Source: Mayamaea pseudoterrestris (taxonomy: Eukaryota > Bacillariophyta > Bacillariophyceae > Sellaphorales > Sellaphoraceae). Taken from it: a stretch of DNA of 64,000 nt. Shown one piece after another: positions 21,579 to 30,471 of this stretch. The DNA lies in contig BROI01000022.1 in NCBI GenBank assembly GCA_027923505.1, positions 372,001 to 436,000 on the forward strand, read 5' to 3'. How positions within the stretch are numbered: position 1 is the first letter of the stretch; every line of letters starts with the position of its first letter. The translations under genes were made by a program, and so were the position numbers. Under the pieces are notes generated by a model that worked only from the letters and a program-made list of their open reading frames with translations, had not been told where the DNA came from and did not search any database.

Positions 21579-22593
21579 CTTGACAACGCTCGTTCGTGGA
21601 GATGATTGCCGCGATGCTGTGCCATGGTCAACGGGCTCGGTCACGAACACGGATTAGTAAAGCGGTAAGATGTGTGGTATAGCCTTAACCGTAAGTAAAG
21701 TGAACCTGAAGCTACCCATGTTTTCCGTTTCGCATCTACCTACTACAGTATCATACCAGTGGCATAGTACTGTAGTTGCATGTCCTTGTAGCCCATTGCT
21801 GTCTCCATAGCACACTCTACAGCTACCATATGTTATTTCCTAACCACATACGTCAAATAAACTTGTTCTGCCTTGGAATTACTAAGACATGCTTACTGGT
21901 AAGCACCAACGTGATGGATCTCACCCCCTTTGTATCAGGCAATGGATGGGATGGACGATTAGCGTCAAAGGCGGCTTGTATGACAATGCTTCTTTCCAAG
22001 GCACCCGCCAATAGATAAAGCCATGACTAGAACAAACATTGGCGTGACTGCTGCGTTAGAAGACGTTGCTACTGTGCGCTGACCACGACTGCACCTAATC
22101 TCACACTTTCGAGGCTATTGCGCTGGCGTTATTCGGATGTAAACTTCCGACGCACAAGATGGGCCCATTCCGCATATTACTCATTTTGGATTTGGTACGT
22201 CGGCGTTTGTTATTGACATTCAGGCTTTGGGCGTGATGACGACATCGTAGCCGAACAACATTTCTCGCTTACTATGCCCCATTGATCAAAGAACGCATGA
22301 TCAAAACTGACGATCGTGTCTGACGGAATCAGTCTTCCTTTCGTTATAGCCCTTTGGATCACAAAGCATCACAATCACGAATAGTGTCGGTGCAATGACC
22401 ATTGCAACATTCATTGACTATGATGTAAACTGTACATAATTAGATATTGACCATTCGGTCGTGTGATTCTCGGATGGCCGGTCATAAGTCACTTAATGCG
22501 ACGCCAGATCGACAACCGGCGGACAAACGCAAATCTCGAGATCTCACATTTTCTCCTCCTTGACCTTCCAACAGGGCAAACTTTCACCCAAGC
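21579..22593. other. 1-kb intergenic stretch
   Basis: It includes the upstream region of eL24. The frames present have stops or composition unlike coding DNA, and I found no tRNA-like cloverleaf or repeat. Nothing further is seen. Confidence 0.45.
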
Positions 22594-22857
22594 ATGTCCA
22601 AGCAAGCGCAATCCTCCATCGCACCCAGCGCACGCTCCCAAGCGAGACGCTGGCAGCGCTCACTCCCATCTCTGGATCCACGTTTCCAGCACCCTAACGC
22701 CAACACAGATGCAGGGGCGCTTGTGTCGCCGTCGCCTGCAGAGTCTCGCAGGAAGAAATTGATTGCCATCATCAATTCTGCCATTGCCATCGCATTGGAT
22801 GACTCTGAAGATCTCAGCGAATACCTTCATTTTCAAGGTCCATCAAGTGAGCGTTGA
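22594..22857 (+). CDS. Hypothetical 87-residue protein
   Basis: ATG 22594 opens an 87-codon frame ending at 22857. The product starts MSKQAQSSIAPSARSQARR, is rich in Ser/Arg/Pro for 50 residues, then has one amphipathic or hydrophobic helix (KLIAIINSAIAIALDD) and an acidic end. Codon use resembles local genes, which is why I keep it; the family is not recognised. A short frame just downstream (22868) encodes ICDVCGQKRVAPCTH, which has zinc-finger-like spacing, but I could not find a splice join of normal intron length linking it. Confidence 0.4.
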   Translation: MSKQAQSSIAPSARSQARRWQRSLPSLDPRFQHPNANTDAGALVSPSPAESRRKKLIAIINSAIAIALDDSEDLSEYLHFQGPSSER

Positions 22858-23474
22858 TCGTTCACTAATGTCGAAAGCTCGAGATTCGCAGCGAATCTGC
22901 GATGTCTGCGGACAAAAGCGCGTGGCGCCATGTACACATTGAACAAATGACCTCAGAGCAACGGATCAAGATTGCTTAGAAACACAAACTACATATTATT
23001 AAATCTCTTATCTATTTAAGCTATAAATGTTTGATGCAAAATTTTACATCATATTTCCCGTTAGCCTTCTCGGGAGTCAATAAACTGATGCGGTGAAAAT
23101 CCATTTTTCAGCTTGCACTTGGATCGCCGATATCGAAGAGTTGACTCGTCGTTGTTGCACTGAGCCTTCCGGCCGTCAATGGCTCGCTGCACTCGTTAGA
23201 GTGCAAAGTATAGCCAAAGTATAGTGAAACCACCGTACTTAGCTCAAGAACGTGGATCGTCATGCGACAGCTTCGAATCGTACAATTAGTTTAAGTTAGT
23301 ATGATAGCAAGTTGTAAAATTAGGATAGCACTAATCCACACCAGTAAAACACCAGACCATAGACTGGCACGAACATTCACCAGCAAATCGCACGAGGATC
23401 ATTCTTTTCATTTGAGACGTAAGCACGCCGATTGTTGCCGAGATTTTTGCACCAGGATTGACAACACTGATTAA
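22858..23474. other. Convergent intergenic region, no supported gene
   Basis: It is AT-rich around 22980-23060 and carries no frame, repeat or RNA structure I can support beyond the short Cys-containing frame at 22868. Confidence 0.45.
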
Positions 23475-25334
23475 TCACTTATCGGCCGAATTTGAGGGTA
23501 AGGAAGGGCGAAGGGCCAAGTATGCAGCTAGCCCGAAAAAGGGAACATACTTTGCGACACCTGCAAATGGCGCACTGCGACTCATGCCCCGGCGAATCAG
23601 GTCATCGTTAACGAGCCACCCCTGAAAGAGCCCAAATATGATCAAATCGACGATGAAGCTGGAGCCGACGCGGTCAATGGACATGAGGTCAAGAAAGGTC
23701 GACCATCGCTCCGACATGACTCCAAAATCTGCCATGCGACCAAAGACGAACCACGCGATTGAACCAGTACCAACGAGACCCATGGATACGCCCAGCAACG
23801 GGCTCTCGCATACTCGCGCGACTGTGCCAACGTCATCTTTGGATAACTCTGCGCGAGTTTCCGTCGATCGAGTGGCAAGATAGGGGAGCAGAAACGCGCT
23901 GGTCAAGAGTTGCATGCCTGCGACGGCGGGAAGCATTGGAAAAAGGTTTGGCTTGTCGCGTCTATCATCACTCAAAAAGCCAGCAAACATGGCCGCCCAT
24001 GCCAGCAGCAAGTTGAAGACACCCTCAAGCATGGGATGAACCACGGGGCTAAACGGAAGGTGGAGCAATGGCGCCACAAGAAAAAAGTTGAGCGAAAGAT
24101 TGATCACTTCCTCCCACGTTCGTTGCTCCAGAACGAGTGCGTTGGCACCGGGAAGAATGCCGTCGGAGAAGAATACAATATACATGTAGGCGATCCATGT
24201 TGCAATCGGAAGGAGCCGCACTGGCTCGGTTTGAATCTTGCGTTTCATCGAGTCAATGAACAAGGAGATGCCACCAGGTTTGACGGGTCCAGGCGTTACA
24301 AAGTCAATGCCGTTCTCAATCTTGTTTGATTTGTCAAGCTTGTAAATGGAACACCCTTGTGTAAACGGCAGCTCTTGCCCATTATTTTCAACGTGCCATT
24401 TCACAGCGACGGAACGTTTACTGGAAACCAAATCGTCGACAATGAACGCAAAGGAGGAAGGAAAAGCCTTGGCGACGAGGAGCAAATGGTTTCGAAGCTT
24501 TTCCTTTCCACGAAATGGCGCCTCGAATGCCGTATCATCGTATACTGCATCGTCAGAAAAGAGGTTTATGGCTGCCTCCATGTCGCGCCTGTTCCAAGCC
24601 TCAAAGTATATTTCCGGTGGAGTCAAAGCAGCTGTTTTCATGTTGACATCGACGGCATTGACATTTTGCTCTGACGATTTGTTGGAGGATTTCGACAACC
24701 CAATCACGTTGCTGGCCAGCGCCAGCGTCCGCAAGCTCGCCTCACCGCCCTTGCTGCTTCCTTCCATGACCCAGTCAACCGTCTCAATTCGAGTCATTTC
24801 TTCGTTTAGTGTCATAAAGGCACATCCTCGCAGTTGCTGTTGATTGTCGTCGTGGCGGAACGAAAAGGCAAGCTTGCGGGTGGCATCGTCAATGACAATC
24901 GACGCTTCGTCAACCACCAGTCTTGGCCAAACGTTTGCCTCACTCTGCAAACGAAACCGCCTTGCCACGTCCAACTTGCTGCGACAAACTTGATGGTAGC
25001 TGTAATCGTTCCAAACGGCGTCGTCGGTGAAAAAATCGAGTAGTTGGTCGATATTAAATGTTTGAGTGGCGGCATTATCGTTCCAGCGAGCGACAAAATC
25101 TTGCAGGAACCTTGACGATTGACTATTGCGGGTGACGAAAGGCTTTGCGTTTAACGCCGGAAATAGCTGATCCAGAAAGGATGCTGCCGAGAGAACGGGC
25201 TCGTCTCGAGGCCGAGAAAGTGGCTGCCTAATTGTCGTTGCTGGCCGAGTGGTGAATGCCGACACGAATGGTTGGACGCAGCAGCATGATGCCGCTAGGA
25301 CCAGAGGAGCAACACTGCGAATCTTGTTCGTCAT
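23475..25334 (-). CDS. Plastid protein with two SnoaL/NTF2-like domains and a multi-pass membrane domain
   Basis: A single exon of 619 residues. The N-terminus is a signal peptide followed by VSAFTTRP, a textbook ASAFAP-type plastid motif for red-lineage secondary plastids. A first NTF2-like cone-fold domain covers about residues 75-195 (LLDFFTDDAVWNDYSYH); a second, clearer SnoaL-like domain covers about 235-345 (IYFEAWNRRDMEAAINLFSD, then DDTAFEAPFRGKEKLRNHLL). From about residue 375 there are six or so hydrophobic helices (LPIATWIAYMYIVFFSDG; VINLSLNFFLVAPLLHLPF; LLLAWAAMFAGFL; LLGVSMGLVGTGSIAWFVF; FIVDLIIFGLFQGWLV; VPFFGLAAYLALRP). SnoaL-like folds bind small hydrophobic ligands or act as isomerases; no catalytic set is evident. 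Function is unknown, location probably a plastid membrane. Confidence 0.75.
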   Translation of the reverse strand: MTNKIRSVAPLVLAASCCCVQPFVSAFTTRPATTIRQPLSRPRDEPVLSAASFLDQLFPALNAKPFVTRNSQSSRFLQDFVARWNDNAATQTFNIDQLLDFFTDDAVWNDYSYHQVCRSKLDVARRFRLQSEANVWPRLVVDEASIVIDDATRKLAFSFRHDDNQQQLRGCAFMTLNEEMTRIETVDWVMEGSSKGGEASLRTLALASNVIGLSKSSNKSSEQNVNAVDVNMKTAALTPPEIYFEAWNRRDMEAAINLFSDDAVYDDTAFEAPFRGKEKLRNHLLLVAKAFPSSFAFIVDDLVSSKRSVAVKWHVENNGQELPFTQGCSIYKLDKSNKIENGIDFVTPGPVKPGGISLFIDSMKRKIQTEPVRLLPIATWIAYMYIVFFSDGILPGANALVLEQRTWEEVINLSLNFFLVAPLLHLPFSPVVHPMLEGVFNLLLAWAAMFAGFLSDDRRDKPNLFPMLPAVAGMQLLTSAFLLPYLATRSTETRAELSKDDVGTVARVCESPLLGVSMGLVGTGSIAWFVFGRMADFGVMSERWSTFLDLMSIDRVGSSFIVDLIIFGLFQGWLVNDDLIRRGMSRSAPFAGVAKYVPFFGLAAYLALRPSLPSNSADK

Positions 25335-25580
25335 GCTTTTTCAAATCTCATTACAGATACAGTTCTTGCCTCTCAGCGGAAGGAGGAGCCGCGAGACTGC
25401 GTCATGTTATCATGGTCGTCGTCAGTCGTCTGATTCATCGTCGCCAACTTTGTGATCGTGCGAACGAGCGAGCGCGTCCGTTTTCGGAAAATCATCATGA
25501 AAAGTGCGTCATGTGTGACTCGGAGTCAGATTTGAAATGGTTGAGCCAATGAGATTGCCGGAAACGCATGACGCGACCCT

Positions 25581-25924
25581 TCACGGCAGATGGAAGCTCC
25601 TATGACTCAACAGTGACATGGGCGAACAGCGCAGCAGGTATAATGTCGACGAAAGCGAACGCCGGCTGACTCCGCGGAACAAGGAGAGAAGGTGCTCTGA
25701 AGCAGAAGGCTCATTATCACCAATATCGATTGCCATCGAAACACTACTTGACACCGAATCACTGCATGCCAAAAAAGAGCAACAACAATGCCGATCGTCC
25801 TCTCCAACAAGAACTTTCCAAAGGTAAAGAGTAGCATGGAGAATCTTCGAAGAGAACCAAAAGGAAGACTCGACGACAAGCAATTGAGGTAGTACTCACC
25901 AATGCCGACGCTCATTATTTTCAT
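25581..25924 (-). CDS. Possible 85-residue two-exon protein (strand ambiguous)
   Basis: Minus-strand exons 25924-25900 and 25813-25581 flank an 86-bp pyrimidine-rich intron (GTGAGT...GGAAAG) and join in frame as MKIMSVGI-VLVGEDD. The product is Ser- and Cys-rich (HCCCSFLACSDS), then has a leucine-rich amphipathic segment. The opposite strand carries a competing 69-codon frame (25618-25827, MGEQRSRYNVDESERR) with equally gene-like codons. The family is not recognised. If real, this gene would diverge from REXO4 with only 20 bp between start codons. Confidence 0.3.
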
Positions 25925-25944
25925 TAAAAACTCGACAGACTGAC

Positions 25945-26787
25945 ATGTCCATGGTCATCAAGAACCAGCATCAAAAAAAGTGGCAGTCACCGCAGCTGTC
26001 ATGCGACTCGGATACGTGCGCCTCCAGCTCCTGCGGCAGCAGCGATGACAGCAGCATCACCAACAATGATACTCCTGTGCGAGAGTCACGCGCCGTGCGA
26101 CGCAATCGCATGTGGCGCGAGCGCAAGACCAAGGCGGCCGCATCTAGTAGCAGCAAGCACTTGCAGATGCACGAAAAGACGGTGCCACTGCACTTACAGT
26201 CACGCATCTACGCCATGGACTGCGAAATGGTGGGGGTTGGCACGGACGGACTCGACTCGTGCTTGGCGCGCGCCACAGTCATTGACTACGACGGAAACGT
26301 TGTCTACGACCAGTTTGTGCAACCGTCGCAACACGTGACAGACTATCGCACCCACGTGAGTGGCATTCGCGAGCAAGACTTATGCGGTGCCATTGATTTG
26401 GAAACGTGTCGAGCCCAAGTCATGGAGCTGCTGCAGGATCACATACTAGTTGGTCACGCGTTAAAGAACGACTTGCAGGCACTCGGCATGACACACTCTT
26501 GGCAAGAAATGCGCGACACGGCAAAGTACGAGCCCCTAATGAAGCGTCGAAGCGAGCACAATCAAACACTATGGCCGCGCAAGCTGCGCGACTTGGCGCT
26601 GGAGCACTTGAAGTACGATATTCAGTTGCCCGGCAAGCCGCATTCGCCCTACGAGGATGCATTGGCGGCTTTAGATTTGTACAAGAAACATTGGCGCAAG
26701 TGGGAAAAGGTCATGGATTACAAGATTCAGCGGACCAATGAAATTGTCAAGTCGTCAGCGGCTATGGAAAACGCAGCAGTCCAGTAA
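25945..26787 (+). CDS. REXO4: REXO4/ISG20-type DEDDh RNA exonuclease
   Basis: A single exon of 280 residues. The family contains 3'-5' exoribonucleases, with yeast Rex4 acting in nucleolar pre-rRNA processing. A Ser-rich N-terminal ~80 residues with a basic patch (SRAVRRNRMWRERKTK) could serve as a nuclear signal. The catalytic domain runs from about residue 85: Exo I AMDCEMVGVG (Asp and Glu ligands), HVSGIREQDL, Exo II ILVGHALKNDLQAL (Asp), Exo III SPYEDALAALDLY (His-x4-Asp in HSPYEDA). RKLRDLALEHL is the usual helix before Exo III. All catalytic residues are present. An upstream in-frame exon through a purine-rich 69-bp candidate intron is possible but unconvincing. Confidence 0.88.
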   Translation: MSMVIKNQHQKKWQSPQLSCDSDTCASSSCGSSDDSSITNNDTPVRESRAVRRNRMWRERKTKAAASSSSKHLQMHEKTVPLHLQSRIYAMDCEMVGVGTDGLDSCLARATVIDYDGNVVYDQFVQPSQHVTDYRTHVSGIREQDLCGAIDLETCRAQVMELLQDHILVGHALKNDLQALGMTHSWQEMRDTAKYEPLMKRRSEHNQTLWPRKLRDLALEHLKYDIQLPGKPHSPYEDALAALDLYKKHWRKWEKVMDYKIQRTNEIVKSSAAMENAAVQ

Positions 26788-26800
26788 TGTGATTAACTGT

Positions 26801-26833
26801 AAGCCATGAAAATAACATTTATTTTCATGGCTT
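26801..26833. terminator. Perfect 13-bp inverted repeat between convergent genes
   Basis: AAGCCATGAAAAT, loop AACATTT, ATTTTCATGGCTT. It sits 13 bp after the REXO4 stop and 40 bp before the stop of the convergent gene at 26874. It would form a stable hairpin in either transcript, so I suggest a 3'-end or mRNA-stability role. The structure is seen; the role is inferred. Confidence 0.5.
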
Positions 26834-26873
26834 TTATCCAAATATACTTAAAACTTAATGTATATTTACTCTT

Positions 26874-28268
26874 CTATGCTGCTCCTTCCTTTAGTTTGTA
26901 CAAGACGAATGCTCCCACCCGTTCCACCGGTGTCGTCGTCACAAAGGAGCAATCTGACGAATCATCGTAAAGATCGATTGGAACGCACTTGCCGCGCAGA
27001 TTATAGCAGTCGCGCAATATGCGGAACAGTAGCGGTCGTCGATTCGAAAGTCGGGTGGCTTGCAGCAACAGCTCAACGTCGTTTGCCAGTGGTAGCGCAC
27101 CAGCATCCAGGTCGGCGTTGATGCGAGCCATGGCGTCGCGAGGAGTTGATCCAGTAGGGCGTTGCAGATTTTTAAGCATCAGTTTATTTGATTCGTGTTT
27201 GGCAGCAACAGACGCATTTTCGTTTGAGCTACTCGCCTTTTCTTCCTGGTTTAGCAGACGCGTTTGATACCGCAATTTCGCCTGCGCGGCTCGCTCTTGT
27301 CGCTTTTGCGCCTGCATATCGGGAGAGGATGCCATGAGTGACCTACGCGAAGGTACTTGGTCTTCATTTGTCAATGGCAACTCTTGGCTACCCTCCTTTC
27401 GCTGTGCCGCCCGCTTTTTTCGCGTCGCTGATATTCTTCTTCTTGATGTTACGTATATTCGTATTGCCTCGGCAATCTCTTCCTCTGTCATGGCGCTCAC
27501 TAGCGGGTTCGCCAAGAACGATTCTGGTTTCAGTGCTCGAACCTTGTCCTCCATGCGCTTGACTTGATTGGCGCGTTGCTGCTGTTTTATTTTCAGCAAA
27601 CGATCACCACCCCATCGCTGCTCGTACCACTTTTGTCGAAACGCAGGGTTCGACCATTTTTGCTTGGCTGCTTCGGATCGACGCAACCGCGTTCCACTGG
27701 GTCCGCCGTTCCAAGTTGTTTGAAAGCCGTCAAAGGCAAAAGACTTTACTGGGTTGCGTTTGCTGCTGCCTGAGCCTGTCGCCACTGCGCTGTCTTCTTC
27801 ACTTTGAGCGCTAGCAGCTGACTGTCGAACGTCATCAAGACCACTGTCTTTCACGACGAAAGCTGTCATTCCGTATAATCCATGTTGCGTGGCTTGCGTT
27901 CGAAGCTCCTTGCGCGCCTCCCACTCGTACCATTCGCCGAGTTTGTTCTTGCGCTGAAGATATGCTCGACAGGCCAGCAAGGCTTCCGCTTCCGAAACTG
28001 ATTCAATGTCCACTTCTTCCTCATGCTCGTCAATGCTGTTGATTGAGTTGGAGCTGTCAATATGATCGTTCATGTTGAGCGACTTGGCGTTCAAGCGCCC
28101 AAGGTTGGTGACGGAGGAGAATGGTGGTGTTGTTGACGCTGCTCGTCGCCGTGTTGCACCACGAAACGTGGAAAAATCAGCAGCAGTATTGAATGCATGA
28201 AGTCCCCAGATTTGACAAACGGAACATGCCAACGGCATTAGAGGCGCGAATCGTCGATGTTTCGTCAT
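26874..28268 (-). CDS. Unknown plastid-targeted protein with a NUMOD3-like motif
   Basis: A single exon of 464 residues from ATG 28268 (the frame extends three codons upstream to a TTG). The N-terminus is a signal peptide (PLMPLACSVCQIWG) followed by LHAFNTAADF, an ASAFAP-like cleavage motif, so plastid import is likely. An acidic region comes next, then a conserved-looking helix LACRAYLQRKNKLGEWYEWE. At about residue 215 is LRRSEAAKQKWSNPAFRQKW, resembling the NUMOD3-type DNA-binding motif found beside homing endonucleases and in some algal plastid proteins. Basic helical segments (RRISATRKKRAAQRK) and a C-terminal globular part follow (ELLLQATRLSNRRPLLFRIL). No catalytic motif is seen. Plastid nucleic-acid binding is a guess. 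Confidence 0.6.
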   Translation of the reverse strand: MTKHRRFAPLMPLACSVCQIWGLHAFNTAADFSTFRGATRRRAASTTPPFSSVTNLGRLNAKSLNMNDHIDSSNSINSIDEHEEEVDIESVSEAEALLACRAYLQRKNKLGEWYEWEARKELRTQATQHGLYGMTAFVVKDSGLDDVRQSAASAQSEEDSAVATGSGSSKRNPVKSFAFDGFQTTWNGGPSGTRLRRSEAAKQKWSNPAFRQKWYEQRWGGDRLLKIKQQQRANQVKRMEDKVRALKPESFLANPLVSAMTEEEIAEAIRIYVTSRRRISATRKKRAAQRKEGSQELPLTNEDQVPSRRSLMASSPDMQAQKRQERAAQAKLRYQTRLLNQEEKASSSNENASVAAKHESNKLMLKNLQRPTGSTPRDAMARINADLDAGALPLANDVELLLQATRLSNRRPLLFRILRDCYNLRGKCVPIDLYDDSSDCSFVTTTPVERVGAFVLYKLKEGAA

Positions 28269-28707
28269 TCTTGCCAATCTTGCTATCTTCTGCGACGAGC
28301 TTGTCGGTTCTGGTTGAGAGCAGACACTTCAGTCTGATCGCTAGCGAATCACTGTATTCTTTGCTGGATGAATTTTTCAAGTAGTTGCGTGGTCTTTAAA
28401 GACAAGAGAGCTTGGCTATTTGACGAATATAACCAAGTAAGTCGGCACTGATTTGGAACGTTTTTCAAATGATCAAATCGATCGGTCGAACCAAGAAACG
28501 GATGTCGTATCGGTTTATTAAATCGTAGCGGTACTGAAAGATGTCGCAACCGCGCCAGGCCGCGCGATGCGCGAAGCGCGAACAAGATCCGCCATCACGT
28601 TGACCCCTCTCGATCACCCAGAAGTTGCAACAAAGTCAAGCAACAGAACCTTTTTTTAGTATACCGGTACTCCAAGGCTACTGCTGACTACTGCTATATA
28701 TACAGCT
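28269..28707. promoter_or_regulatory. Divergent intergenic region
   Basis: 439 bp separate the unknown plastid gene (minus) from the GH10 gene (plus). It includes TACCGGTA at 28662-28669 and TATATATA just before the GH10 ATG. A 78-codon minus-strand frame (28349-28585) has a presequence-like start but no continuation, so I do not call it a gene. Confidence 0.4.
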
Positions 28708-30171
28708 ATGGAAGACTTGCTCGACTCGCCAAATCCTCCGGGTCGCAAACTCGTGTCATCGTCGTTTGATGATCATGATGAAGTGCAAGATGCCTTTGCT
28801 TCCGTCGCAGCGTTGACACCGCAACAATTTGCTCCCAGTCGAACATTTTCAGTTGCCAGCACTCGTAGCGACGACGAAGACGATGATGATTTTGATGATG
28901 ACGCTAGTACGCCCAAGGACTTGAGCAAGTGTACACTCAAGCAACTCGCCAGCTTGGCATGCAAGCGCATTGAAATTGGAACCGCCGTCATGCCCAAGCC
29001 CCTCTTTGAGCCCGATCCGGAAGACTACAATGGCAGCGAGGAGCTTCGCGACGCTGCCTTTAGCACAAAGTCAACCTACTATGCTCGCATTTTGGAGCAA
29101 GAGTTCAACGCCGTTGTGGTGGAGCATCACTGCAAGTGGGCGCCGCTCTGCGTTTCGGAACCCGGTCCACTCGTTGGAGGGACTCCCAGTGAGCGACTGG
29201 GGCGTTACGATTTTCATCACAGTGACTCGATTGTGGATTGGGCGCTGGAGCGCAACATGAGTGTCAAGGGTCATGTGCTAGTGTGGGCAGCCTCGTCGCC
29301 GGTCAATTTACTAAAGGCAATGGAACCCAATCAAGTTGCCAAGGTTTTGAAGGAGCATATATTCACCGTCATGGGACACTATCGGGGACGTATTGTCGTT
29401 TGGGATGTGGTGAACGAGCCACTGGCGCCGGATGGGACGCTTGCCGAAAATGTCTTCTTTCAGAAACTCGGTAGTGAGTACGTTGAAATGGCATTTCGCT
29501 GGGCGCACGAGGCGGATCCGAATGCAACGCTGATTTTGAATGAAAACAAGGCGGAAGGGATTGGGACGGCCAAAGCTGATGCCTTTTACGAGCTATGTGC
29601 CGACCTGAAAGCCAAGGGTGTTCCGTTTCACGGCGTGGGACTACAGGCTCACTTTAACGCGGCAGGCACGGGGCGGCATCGTCCACCAACACCGCGCATG
29701 GTCAAGCAACAAATTCGCCGTCTTGGCAAGCTTGGTCTCTCGGTTAATATTTCGGAAATGGATGTTCGTGTGAGTCAGTTACCAGCCGAACTACGTGAGC
29801 AAGCCCAAAAGCAAGTTTATCATGACATTATTGCGGCGGCTCTTTCAGAACCAGCTTGCAGCTCAATATGGCTATGGGGATTCTCAGATCGTCACTCATG
29901 GGTGCATAACTTTTACTATGACGACGAGCCGCTCATATTTGACGAAAGTTTTGCTCGAAAGGAGTCATACTTTGGTGTTCGCGATGCCTTGCTAAGTCTT
30001 GTACCGAGCGGAACGGTGGGAGGCAGAGGCAACGTATTACTTGACTCGGACTTTGACGCTGATGGAAACCCATGGGGACATGCTTGGTACCAGCCGGAGC
30101 CGGAAGGAATCATATCTGATAGTATTGGCGGGCAGGCCGGAGATAGTCGTCCTGATTGGGAGCAAGAGTGA
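28708..30171 (+). CDS. Glycoside hydrolase family 10 (endo-1,4-beta-xylanase-like), no signal peptide
   Basis: A single exon of 487 residues. GH10 enzymes cleave beta-1,4-xylan by a retaining mechanism. The fold is clear from about residue 85: the acid/base Glu in VVWDVVNEP, the nucleophile Glu in NISEMDVRVS, LNENKAEG, FHGVGLQAHF and SIWLWGFSDRHSW. Two usually conserved active-site segments differ. The motif normally GHTLVWH is GHVLVWAAS, so the -1 subsite His is Ala. The segment usually ENxxKW is EHHCKW. The N-terminal 80 residues are acidic and Ser-rich, with no signal peptide or membrane helix, which is odd for a xylanase and suggests a cytosolic or non-classical role. The C-terminus (VLLDSDFDADGNPWGHAW) resembles the beginning of a carbohydrate-binding module cut short at the stop. 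Confidence 0.87.
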   Translation: MEDLLDSPNPPGRKLVSSSFDDHDEVQDAFASVAALTPQQFAPSRTFSVASTRSDDEDDDDFDDDASTPKDLSKCTLKQLASLACKRIEIGTAVMPKPLFEPDPEDYNGSEELRDAAFSTKSTYYARILEQEFNAVVVEHHCKWAPLCVSEPGPLVGGTPSERLGRYDFHHSDSIVDWALERNMSVKGHVLVWAASSPVNLLKAMEPNQVAKVLKEHIFTVMGHYRGRIVVWDVVNEPLAPDGTLAENVFFQKLGSEYVEMAFRWAHEADPNATLILNENKAEGIGTAKADAFYELCADLKAKGVPFHGVGLQAHFNAAGTGRHRPPTPRMVKQQIRRLGKLGLSVNISEMDVRVSQLPAELREQAQKQVYHDIIAAALSEPACSSIWLWGFSDRHSWVHNFYYDDEPLIFDESFARKESYFGVRDALLSLVPSGTVGGRGNVLLDSDFDADGNPWGHAWYQPEPEGIISDSIGGQAGDSRPDWEQE

Positions 30172-30471
30172 AAGCGACATGTGGATGACTAACCGTAATA
30201 CCGTAGACATGAGAGACACCACTTGCGACTGCTGCCCGCTCCAGATGGCAATGCGCCAAGCTAATATCTCTATTGTTTCATTCACTCTGGTCCAATTGTT
30301 TTGTCATTTGTAGCTCTGTGGCCCTACCATGCTGCGGTGAGGCTCAGCACATTCTACAACTTATGGATGTGCGACTAAGCATATCAGGCTGGCTGCTAGC
30401 AACCTAGCGTGAATAAATCAAATCATAATTACGACCATTGCAATATATGGCTTTTTTATCAAACCTTCACA

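Noticed and set aside
21776-22018. 80-codon plus-strand frame
   Set aside because: No domain, atypical codons, no supporting splice or context.
25618-25827. Plus-strand exon joined to REXO4 by a 69-bp intron
   Set aside because: The phase fits, but the would-be intron is purine-rich with a poor acceptor and the added residues are not family-like. Kept only as an alternative in the findings.
28349-28585. 78-codon minus-strand frame with a mitochondrial-presequence-like start
   Set aside because: It stops without a recognisable mature domain and no in-phase splice continuation was found; probably 5' flank of the plastid gene.
30159-30410. Spliced C-terminal extension of the GH10 gene (intron 30159-30313)
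   Set aside because: Phases can be made to fit, but the 150-bp intron and resulting 34 residues show no carbohydrate-binding-module character.
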